From Krumholzibacterium sp965370495 (GTDB lineage Bacteria; Krumholzibacteriota; Krumholzibacteriia; Krumholzibacteriales; Krumholzibacteriaceae): 31,622 nt of DNA. The DNA is taken from the NCBI GenBank assembly GCA_965370495.1, contig CBDUUV010000016.1, positions 1 through 31,622 of the forward strand, written 5' to 3'. The position numbers and the translations under genes were made by a program. Under the pieces are notes generated by a model. It did not search any database. It saw only the letters and a program-made list of their open reading frames with translations, and had not been told where the DNA came from. Positions 25,174-31,622 of this stretch are shown in pieces; positions within the stretch are counted from its first letter, which is position 1, and each line of letters starts with the position of its first letter.

Positions 25174-27234
25174 TCAATCACATATTCTTATACTGAAGAT
25201 GTCGCCTGTCTCTATTTTGTCCACGATTTCCATGCCACTTGTGACTCTGCCGATTATCGTGTAACGGCCATCCAGATGGGGCTGAAATGTGTGTGTTATG
25301 AAAAACTGGCTTCCGGGCGTGTCCTTGCCGTTGTGTGCCATACCTACAAAACCCTTTTCATAACTGTGCATATTGAATTGACTGCGAAGAAAATATCCGG
25401 CATCTCCCCAGCCGTCTCCGCGCGGGCAACCACCCTGTATGACAAATCCGGGTACGACCCTGTGAAAATTCAGGCCGTCATAGAACCCTTCCTTCGCAAA
25501 ACCGAGGATACTTCTAACGATATCAGGGGCGTCATCTCCGAAGAGGACGATCTCGATGCGTCCCCTGGATGTGACGATTGCGATCTTGATATCTCCCAGT
25601 GGAAGCGCTGGAGTTTTCCATGGAAGAAAGCCCCTGTCCCAATTCGCTTTTAAAGCAGAGTCGGGAGAAAATGAAAGCCCGAATCCGGACGCTGCTTTTG
25701 CCGCGGCCTGTGGTAACCTCGGGTCGGATTCGAGAAGAGATGTTCGCAGCAGGCCGATGATTTTTTCCCTGCTTTCATCATCAAGTTTTTTGTCATCAGC
25801 AAGTGAGGCGAAGGATCTGATTATCGATAGTTTTTTATCGGCGTCTTCGCGTTTGTCGCTGTTATTGAAGATGGCGATCATTTCGTCTATGACTTTCTCC
25901 GGCATGGTACTGCTCAATGCATCGATAGCCATCGTGGCTACAATCCAGTCATCTTCTGCTGCGGCATCAAGAAGCGTTTGGGCGGGTGTCGGGCCGTTTT
26001 TGTATGCGGGTGTGAGCAGCTGTTCTATGTCATTCCATCTGCCGAGACCGGCGGCGGCGCCTTCCTTTGCAAGGTGGCTGGTTTTTAAAGCAAGTGTGCG
26101 AGTGAGCAATTCAAGATCCTCGGGAAAACCGATCTCACCCAGATATTCTATGGCTGTCATCCTTTCATAAGGGGTGCTCTTTCTGAATATCCTGACCAGG
26201 TCGTCCCTGGCGTCTTTCCCGCCTGTCATTGCGGCTGCCTTTATGGCGGCTATCCTTACCATCAGCGATTTGTCATTGAGCAGGGGCGCGACTTTCCTGA
26301 AAGATTTTTTCTTTCCTGCTGCTTCGATCCCCTGGAGGGCAATGGTCCTGATATAGCTGTCGCTGGAGGAGAGGAGCTTTTCGAGCTTTTTGATACTCTT
26401 GCCTCCGCCGATCCGACTCAACGCTTCGGTTGCTTTGATCGCGACCATCCTGTTTTCATCTCCTGTTAGTACCGCCAGGAAAGCGACAGCCTTTTTTTTC
26501 TTCAGTCTTCCGAGAGCTTCAGCGGCGCGAAGCCTTACTTCCGTATCCTTGCTTGCAAGAAGGGAAATCAGTTGATCGCTTTCCCTGTCGTATCCCAGTC
26601 TGCCCATCGTGTATGCGGACATAGCTACAACATGGGGGGCGGCATCAAGGAGCGACGGGACGCATGCCGCGGCTGAAGTGGAGTCCCCAAGTATGGATAA
26701 AGCGATAGCGGCTTCGGCACGCATCGCTGAATGGAAATTTTTCAGGTATGGTTTAATGAGCGGCAGCGCGCCGGGAAGGTGAGTCATACCGAGGGCGCGC
26801 AGCGCTGTCAATCTGGTTTTTTTCGGTTGATCCTTAAGGCACGACGCGATAGATTCGAGAGCCATCCGGCTTGTTTTTTCCCTGTACCCGGTAAGTCCCA
26901 GTGAATAAACTGCCGAGCGGACCACATCCGGATTCTCGTCTCTGACCAGTTCTGACAGGTAGAGGATTGTACCGATCGGATCGTCCGCGCGTCCGAGTAC
27001 TTCGGCGCATCTGAGCCTGATCAGGGGGTCAGGGTCCCTGATCAGATAGCGGATCTCTGATGTGAGAGCGCTTTTCTCCTCCATCATGGCAAGGATTTCG
27101 AGTTTCTGTCTGGAATCAGGGTTCTGCAGCAGCTTGTCGTATTTGGACCGGGCTGATACCCCGCTGGCGGGAAGAATTGTGATGAGAAAAAGAATCAGCG
27201 GAAACTGAAAAAGGAACGATTTCCTTGTTTTCAT
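25174..27234 (-). CDS. Exported HEAT-repeat protein fused to cyclophilin-type peptidyl-prolyl isomerase
   Basis: A 686-residue protein. A Sec signal peptide (residues 1-29, cleavage likely after GVSA) sends it to the periplasm. Residues ~35-520 are a chain of about 31-residue HEAT/PBS-lyase-like repeats (VRLRAAEALGRLKKKKAVAF and similar). Residues 549-686 are a cyclophilin domain: FHRVVPGFVIQGG (592-604), GSQFFITH and HLDGRYTIIGRV, with the catalytic Arg and the FVIQGG/QFF residues present. It probably isomerises prolines of envelope proteins held on the HEAT scaffold. The ATG has AGGAG 5 bp upstream. No partner gene is obvious; the symporter gene follows on the same strand. Confidence 0.92.
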   Translation of the reverse strand: MKTRKSFLFQFPLILFLITILPASGVSARSKYDKLLQNPDSRQKLEILAMMEEKSALTSEIRYLIRDPDPLIRLRCAEVLGRADDPIGTILYLSELVRDENPDVVRSAVYSLGLTGYREKTSRMALESIASCLKDQPKKTRLTALRALGMTHLPGALPLIKPYLKNFHSAMRAEAAIALSILGDSTSAAACVPSLLDAAPHVVAMSAYTMGRLGYDRESDQLISLLASKDTEVRLRAAEALGRLKKKKAVAFLAVLTGDENRMVAIKATEALSRIGGGKSIKKLEKLLSSSDSYIRTIALQGIEAAGKKKSFRKVAPLLNDKSLMVRIAAIKAAAMTGGKDARDDLVRIFRKSTPYERMTAIEYLGEIGFPEDLELLTRTLALKTSHLAKEGAAAGLGRWNDIEQLLTPAYKNGPTPAQTLLDAAAEDDWIVATMAIDALSSTMPEKVIDEMIAIFNNSDKREDADKKLSIIRSFASLADDKKLDDESREKIIGLLRTSLLESDPRLPQAAAKAASGFGLSFSPDSALKANWDRGFLPWKTPALPLGDIKIAIVTSRGRIEIVLFGDDAPDIVRSILGFAKEGFYDGLNFHRVVPGFVIQGGCPRGDGWGDAGYFLRSQFNMHSYEKGFVGMAHNGKDTPGSQFFITHTFQPHLDGRYTIIGRVTSGMEIVDKIETGDIFSIRICD

Positions 27235-27320
27235 GTTAACTCCTTTGCGGGGACGATATTTTTCTGCCGCTTGTGTGCGGTAGATGCCGGTATACCCTGC
27301 GGGCAGGATGTCAGATGTAC

Positions 27321-27413
27321 GGTTTCAAATGCAAGATGTTTTGTGTGTGGAGGGGGGGGAGGGAGTGCCTGAGGCCCCGGGTTCAAACGCAGGTTCAAAC
27401 GCGGGATGCTTTG
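27321..27413 (+). repeat. Degenerate direct repeats in the divergent promoter region
   Basis: GGTTCAAACGC occurs twice in tandem (27380-27390 and 27392-27402, 12-bp period), and the related GGTTTCAAATGC lies at 27321-27332. The first and last copies are followed by similar sequence (AAGATGTTTTG and GGGATGCTTTG), so a unit of about 22 bp has been duplicated. A G8 run (27352-27359) lies between. The repeats could be regulator sites for one of the divergent genes. Confidence 0.55.
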
Positions 27414-27490
27414 CTTCTGTAGGTGAACTAATGTATGGTTGTTGAGACGAGCAACGAATTTCAGTTCAAATATTCCGGAGGACCCACAAC

Positions 27491-29131
27491 ATGAAAAGAC
27501 TTTTCCTGCTTCTTGCGCTTTTTCCCATCTTCCCGATGATAATCGGCGGGAGCGCCGCAGCCTGTACCAGCCTGATGGTGACCAGGGGAGCGAGTTCCGA
27601 TGGTTCTGTCATGGTCTGCTATACCTGTGACGGCGAGTTTCATCCGCACATGACGTATACTGTTCCTATGGATCATGGCCCGGATGATTTCCTTGAACTG
27701 AAGGATTGGAGCGGCAATGTGACATCCAGGATCAAACAGCCTCCCCACACGAATGGTGTTGTTTACCTGATGAACGAATGCCAGGTCGTTATCGGTGAAA
27801 CTACATTTACGGGGCGAAAGGAACTGATCAACGAAGAAGGACTCCTTCACTACTGGTGGCTGATGAGGCTGGCTCTTCAGAGAGCGAAGAGCGCGAGGGA
27901 AGCGGTGGAGATCATAGGTGAACTGGTCGAGGAGTACGGTTACAGAAGCGAGGGCGAATCGATCTCTATAGGCGACAAGAATGAAGCGTGGTTTCTGGAG
28001 ATAATTGGCAAGGGGCCCGGGGGAAAAGGAGCGAACTGGGTAGCCCTGAGAATTCCGGATGGTTACATATGCGCTCATGCCAACAAGGCACGTATCGGCG
28101 AGTTTCCACTGAAGGACAGGAAAAACTGTCTCTATTCGAAAGATGTGATCGATTTTGCGATCGAGAAGGGTTATTACGACCCGTCCTCGGGCAGGCCCTT
28201 CAGTTTTCATGAAGCGTATTGTCCCGCGCCGCCGCAGAAGCTTCTTTATTGCGCGACTCGCGTATGGAGCATCTTCAGGCGTGCTGCTCCCTCGAAGGAG
28301 TTCTCTTCCGATTATCACAGGGGTATTAAGGGCGCAAAGCCGTATCCTCTATGGATCAAGCCTGATAAAAAACTATCCCGTGAGGACGTTTTTGCACTGA
28401 TGAGAGACCATTATGAAGGAACTCCATACGATATGACCTGCGGGGTGGATGCCGGTGCCTTCGGTTCACCGAATCGCTGGCGTCCCATGAACTGGAAGAT
28501 CGATGGGATGGATTATTCATGGGAGAGGCCGATTTCGACCCAGCAGACAGGGTTTTCATTCGTATCACAATCGAGGTCGTATCTTCCAGATGCCATCGGG
28601 GGTGTCTTCTGGTACGGTGTAGATGATACGTATTTTACAGTCTATATACCGTTCTATGCGTGTACGAACCGGATTCCGGATACGTTTGCCAAGGGTAGTA
28701 TGGGAGAGTTTTCCTGGGATTCCGCATGGTGGGTATTCAACTTTGTCGCCAACTATGCCAACCTGCGGTACAGTTTCATGAAGGAAGATATCCAGGCGGT
28801 ACAGTCTCAGCTCGAAAGCAACCTTTCAGCCATGCAGCCCGCAGTAGAAAAAACCGCCCTTGAATTGTATGAAAAGGACCCCTCGCTGGCGGCCGATTAC
28901 CTGACTGATTATTCTGAAAACGCTGCAAACAGGGTTGTGAAACGTTACCGGCAACTGGCTGAACTTCTGATACGCAAATACAACGATGGATATATCCAGA
29001 ATGAGGAGGGGCGCGCCAGGGAGGAAGGGTATCCCGAGGAATGGCTCCGCGGCGTTATCGAGCTTCATCCTGATAAGTACGGGATTAACAGATGGGACTC
29101 AGACTCGCTTGAGACGGATCTGCCTTATTGA
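27491..29131 (+). CDS. C69-family dipeptidase (Ntn hydrolase), exported
   Basis: A 546-residue protein. The signal peptide (MKRLFLLLALFPIFPMIIGG, then SAAA) is followed by CTSLMVTRGASSDGSVMV; Cys25 would become the N-terminal nucleophile after cleavage, as in C69/U34 dipeptidases such as PepD. Later motifs fit the family (LLHYWWLMRLALQRAKSAREA, then ESISIGDKNEAWFLEI, and PDAIGGVFWYGVDDT). It should hydrolyse dipeptides in the periplasm. Length is normal. GGAGG lies 9 bp before the ATG. It is divergent from the HEAT-cyclophilin gene. Confidence 0.93.
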   Translation: MKRLFLLLALFPIFPMIIGGSAAACTSLMVTRGASSDGSVMVCYTCDGEFHPHMTYTVPMDHGPDDFLELKDWSGNVTSRIKQPPHTNGVVYLMNECQVVIGETTFTGRKELINEEGLLHYWWLMRLALQRAKSAREAVEIIGELVEEYGYRSEGESISIGDKNEAWFLEIIGKGPGGKGANWVALRIPDGYICAHANKARIGEFPLKDRKNCLYSKDVIDFAIEKGYYDPSSGRPFSFHEAYCPAPPQKLLYCATRVWSIFRRAAPSKEFSSDYHRGIKGAKPYPLWIKPDKKLSREDVFALMRDHYEGTPYDMTCGVDAGAFGSPNRWRPMNWKIDGMDYSWERPISTQQTGFSFVSQSRSYLPDAIGGVFWYGVDDTYFTVYIPFYACTNRIPDTFAKGSMGEFSWDSAWWVFNFVANYANLRYSFMKEDIQAVQSQLESNLSAMQPAVEKTALELYEKDPSLAADYLTDYSENAANRVVKRYRQLAELLIRKYNDGYIQNEEGRAREEGYPEEWLRGVIELHPDKYGINRWDSDSLETDLPY

Positions 29132-29284
29132 TTCTTGATGAGGCCGCACCGCCTGGCCGCAGATCATGACATGTGTGATTCACAGGCTGACAGGGTGCAG
29201 CTTGTCCCCGCTGCAATCCGTGTTTCCTCGGGCTGGTGGCGGTTTCCCGTAGAACCGGTAATTATACCCGATCAAAGACAAGTA

Positions 29285-30670
29285 CTATCTCATCAACAGT
29301 AACTTATTCGTCCGGGATTTTTTGCCTGCGGTAAGCCTGTAGAAATAAACACCTGACCGGGCAACCGACCCCTTGCTGTTTGTCCCGTCCCATGCGATCA
29401 AGTGAGTTCCAGCCCCGATATGTTCATCCAGCAATGTGATGACTTTTCTGCCCGAGACATCGTAGATTGCAAGTCTTGCCATGCAGGGGCTGTCGATGGA
29501 AAAACTGATATTTGTCGAAGGATTGCAGGGGTTCGGGTAGTTACGAAGTTGCAGGATGGGTTTAATGGCTGTCAGGATCCGGATCTCGGTCGATATAAAT
29601 TCCCTCTCTGCTCCGATCGCTCCGATTCTGTATAGATATGTTTTGTAAGATGTGACGCTGTTATCGATGTAACCCGGCCTGTCATGAGGGATGATTATAG
29701 ATGAATTGATCCTGAAGAAATTCTCTCCTCCGTCATCCGATCTATATATATTGAATCCCAAAACCGTTTCATCGGCCGAGATTTCCCAGTCCAGGAAGAC
29801 CGCGCCATCCTTGTAATTGCCTGAAAAAGACGTGATGGAGATATCGAGCGTGCCTTCCCATCCCTGGATCATAGCCATCAGCCACCAGAGCGCTTTACCT
29901 TTCTGTTCACAGCTTTCAAAGGAAGTATGATCTATGTCTGAACCTGCAAGTTCCGGATGCTCGACAGGTATTGCCTGTCCGTTATATTCATAAGTCGAAT
30001 GTTCCCATTCTTCAGTATCCGGATTGTACCACCAGCTGTCGAGATCCTCGAAATCGAAGAGGATCTTGTTGTTCGCGATACAATACTGGCGGATCTGTTC
30101 GTTCCTTACACTGCGATTGTATCCGTAGCCGCCATTATATTCTGCCGTTCCCGTAAAGTAGATGAAGTCGACATCGGGATATTCGGATTCGAGGATACAC
30201 ATCATGGTGAGATAGTCGTTCACATAACTTTCCGACACCGTGTTTAGCTCGGTACACCAGCAATAGCCGGAAATGTTCAGGGCAGGGGTGCCATTAAGAA
30301 CACTGCGTGTTACATCGATACCAGAACCTCTCCAATAGCCGCCTGGGGAGACGGCGCTTGTATAGATGCAAAACGCTTCTTCTTCGTACGGGAGGTAGCC
30401 ACCGCTATTGGGCCATACTGTGCTGTATGTGAAGTCCGCCTCTTCAAGCCTTTTGAGGCCGTCGTTGATCTGCCTGCCGTGTGACATGCGTCCGAAATGC
30501 CATTTACAATTTTCCTGAACCGCGTCGATCATAATGGCCGGTATTGCAGCGAATTCAGTGTGGTTGTGATCTATTATGATCGGAAGATTTCTCTCTCCCG
30601 ATCTGGCCGCATGCGGGAATGCGGCAGCTATACAGATTATTGCCAGTATTGTTGTGATGCATTTTCTCAA
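29285..30670 (-). CDS. Secreted protein with unknown SHG domain, FN3 domain and FlgD/Por-type sorting tail
   Basis: 461 residues from a TTG start at 30670, chosen because AGGAG lies 7 bp upstream and the start places RKCITTILAIICIAAAFPHA as a clean Sec signal peptide; the longer frame to an ATG at 30748 adds 26 residues with no such support. Residues ~30-270 are an unrecognised domain (IPAIMIDAVQENCKWHFGRMSHG; later DFIYFTGTAEYN), possibly hydrolase-like. Residues ~275-370 form a fibronectin type III domain (GFNIYRSDDGG). The last ~85 residues (LRNYPNPCNPSTNISFSI, IYDVSGRKV, GVYFYRLTAG) are the FlgD/Por-type sorting tail found in FCB-group secreted proteins. It is probably displayed on the cell surface or released. 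Confidence 0.8.
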   Translation of the reverse strand: MRKCITTILAIICIAAAFPHAARSGERNLPIIIDHNHTEFAAIPAIMIDAVQENCKWHFGRMSHGRQINDGLKRLEEADFTYSTVWPNSGGYLPYEEEAFCIYTSAVSPGGYWRGSGIDVTRSVLNGTPALNISGYCWCTELNTVSESYVNDYLTMMCILESEYPDVDFIYFTGTAEYNGGYGYNRSVRNEQIRQYCIANNKILFDFEDLDSWWYNPDTEEWEHSTYEYNGQAIPVEHPELAGSDIDHTSFESCEQKGKALWWLMAMIQGWEGTLDISITSFSGNYKDGAVFLDWEISADETVLGFNIYRSDDGGENFFRINSSIIIPHDRPGYIDNSVTSYKTYLYRIGAIGAEREFISTEIRILTAIKPILQLRNYPNPCNPSTNISFSIDSPCMARLAIYDVSGRKVITLLDEHIGAGTHLIAWDGTNSKGSVARSGVYFYRLTAGKKSRTNKLLLMR

Positions 30671-30856
30671 GATGGTTCTCCTTGTTGCTATGCCCGGACG
30701 CGAGAATTTCTGGTCCCTGCTGCAAGCGTCTCTTGAGTATGAGTACAAGACACGACTTGTTTAATACCGTCTTTGTTAAGTCAATTCTGTGAATGAATTT
30801 TTGGAGCCGGAAATTAGATATGGGACAATATTTTCAGCACACGGTGTTTGAAATAC

Positions 30857-30871
30857 GCAATTTGTGTTCCA
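30857..30871 (-). promoter_or_regulatory. Possible sigma-54 promoter of the sorting-tail protein gene
   Basis: The minus-strand TGGAAC-ACAAA-TTGC keeps GG-N10-GC and matches 9 of 10 consensus bases. Transcription would start near 30845, leaving a long leader (~175 nt) before the TTG at 30670. It shares GGAACACA[A/T]ATTGC with the plus-strand site at 7981-7996. Confidence 0.4.
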
Positions 30872-31183
30872 TGATTCATCCGGCTGAGTGGTTGCTGGGC
30901 CCTGTCGGGAGGAGTTGTTTCCGGTGAGGGAGGGATGCTTCCGGGCAGGTGTCATATTCTTGAAAAGAAGTTTTCAATTTGATTTTACGCGGTGAATATG
31001 AAAGTCGATTTCTGGATATTCAGGATGATTTGAGAGCATTATGGATGTGTTTCGGTGTCTTTTGCAATTCACGAGATCTCAGGACGCGTGATGAGGATGT
31101 GATGTCATGATGAGATCATGGGGCGTTTCACGAGGGAAGTGGGTTTTGAGGTAGTTGGTTATTGGAAGATTGCGGCTGTAATG

Positions 31184-31498
31184 TCAGTCGCCATTTTCCA
31201 GGAAACCTGTTTCTATTCTTCCTCCATAAGCTGCGAACGAGATACGTGCTTCTCCCCTGGTGAAATTTCTTCTGAAAGTCATCACGCTGTCCGGGCTTCC
31301 TTCGACAATCAGGCCCGACATCGGTTTACCCGGAGACAGGTCATGTACCCATTCGGTGAAGGTGCATTTGCCGTGAAATTCGGTGTAAAGGCAGCCTGCC
31401 AGCATACTTGAGATGAGGCAGAAATAATTATTGTATTCTATCGCGTCATTGGTCAGGATACTCCAGGTACGTTCGAAAGCTTCGCTCAGATAACCTTC
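31184..31498 (-). pseudogene. Decayed or start-less fragment of unknown protein
   Basis: A minus-strand frame of 104 codons between two stops reads like real protein (LSEAFERTWSILTNDAIEYN, then FTEWVHDLSPGKPMSGLIVE), but there is no ATG, GTG or TTG before residue 33 and a TGA (31501-31499) cuts the frame above it. An internal start at 31405 would leave only 73 residues without a good ribosome binding site. It is best read as the C-terminal remnant of a larger gene. I do not recognise the family. Confidence 0.35.
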
Positions 31499-31537
31499 TC
31501 ACCAGGCTTGTAAGGGTGAATAATTCGGGGAGATGAA

Positions 31538-31622
31538 ATGAAGGCAGGACCAGACCGTTTTTCATTGGGGAAATTGTTCATTGAGGCCATTCTCATTGTC
31601 ATGGGAGTCTTGCTGGGACTCT
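31538..31622 (+). CDS. N-terminus of a small membrane protein (partial at right edge)
   Basis: The ATG at 31538 has GGGGAG about 6 bp upstream. The 28 visible residues are a short polar start (MKAGPDRFSLGK) and a membrane helix LFIEAILIVMGVLLGL. This resembles the start of DUF6090-like proteins, which have one N-terminal helix and a soluble domain, but 28 residues are too few to be sure. It points away from the decayed frame. Confidence 0.5.
   Translation, partial: MKAGPDRFSLGKLFIEAILIVMGVLLGL

Larger units (their letters stand above)
30671..31537. other. Gene-poor 0.87-kb region
   Basis: Besides the possible sigma-54 site (30857-30871) and the decayed frame at 31184-31498, I see no convincing gene. 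A perfect hexamer inverted repeat CATGAT-GAG-ATCATG lies at 31106-31120 without a T-run. A 97-codon plus-strand frame at 31118-31411 is antisense to the more protein-like minus frame and is not credible. Confidence 0.5.

Noticed and set aside
24835..25653. Plus-strand frame of 272 codons opposite the symporter and the isomerase end
   Set aside because: Both opposing frames are well-recognised families; this one has low-complexity, non-protein-like composition.
27461..28318. Minus-strand frame of 285 codons opposite the C69 dipeptidase
   Set aside because: Shadow of a gene with a clear nucleophile and signal peptide; no independent start signal.
30740..30800. TTGACT upstream of the sorting-tail gene as a -35 box
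   Set aside because: The nearest -10-like hexamer (TATTAA) is only 12 bp away; no match at 16-18 bp.
1..31622. CRISPR array, tRNA, rRNA, insertion sequence or prophage
   Set aside because: No regularly spaced repeats, cloverleaf-like or rRNA-like sequence, transposase or phage protein was seen on either strand by eye; a tRNA scan would be decisive.

Overview
The window looks like chromosomal DNA of a free-living, diderm (Gram-negative type) bacterium of moderate GC. Evidence for an outer membrane: an apolipoprotein N-acyltransferase (Lnt), several Sec/lipoprotein signal peptides, and a secreted protein ending in a YPNPxNP FlgD/Por-type sorting domain. That tail, together with HEAT-repeat and C69 peptidase proteins and a large kinase-ATPase regulator, suggests an FCB-group or related candidate phylum (Krumholzibacteria/Latescibacteria/Eisenbacteria-like). 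This is inference from protein style only; there is no rRNA in the window. I saw no tRNA, CRISPR array, transposase or phage gene.

Left part (1-9.8 kb), regulation and envelope. A Ser/Thr kinase fused to a P-loop ATPase and a helical repeat region runs off the left edge. It is preceded by a ZU5-domain lipoprotein with a near-consensus sigma-54 promoter and a rho-independent terminator, and then by an NtrC-type sigma-54 activator whose receiver domain has lost its phospho-acceptor. Divergent from these is an M30-like metalloprotease lipoprotein, then a solitary PqqD-like protein and a second sigma-54 activator. This looks like a sigma-54-controlled envelope response. Four weaker sigma-54-like sites occur elsewhere in the window.

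Middle (9.6-15 kb), a + strand cluster: a probably frameshifted small membrane protein, lnt, a half-size chromate-family transporter, and a tightly overlapped trio alaX-pcm-histone-deacetylase-like gene (tRNA proofreading, isoaspartyl repair, deacylation). The trio ends in a 38-bp tail-to-tail overlap with a minus-strand DUF362/polyferredoxin pair.

Right part (17.5-31.6 kb): a SpoIIE-type phosphatase, a Lon-family AAA protease, a CBM-like/degenerate metallopeptidase protein that has lost its lipobox cysteine, and a Zn-ribbon NUDIX hydrolase. On the minus strand follow a HEAT-cyclophilin fusion, an NSS sodium symporter and its 37-residue MetS-type small subunit. Then come a C69 Ntn-hydrolase dipeptidase and a secreted FN3/sorting-tail protein. 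The last ~0.9 kb is gene-poor, with a decayed-looking frame and the start of a small membrane protein cut by the right edge. Homopolymer G/C runs of 7-9 bases recur in the intergenic gaps.
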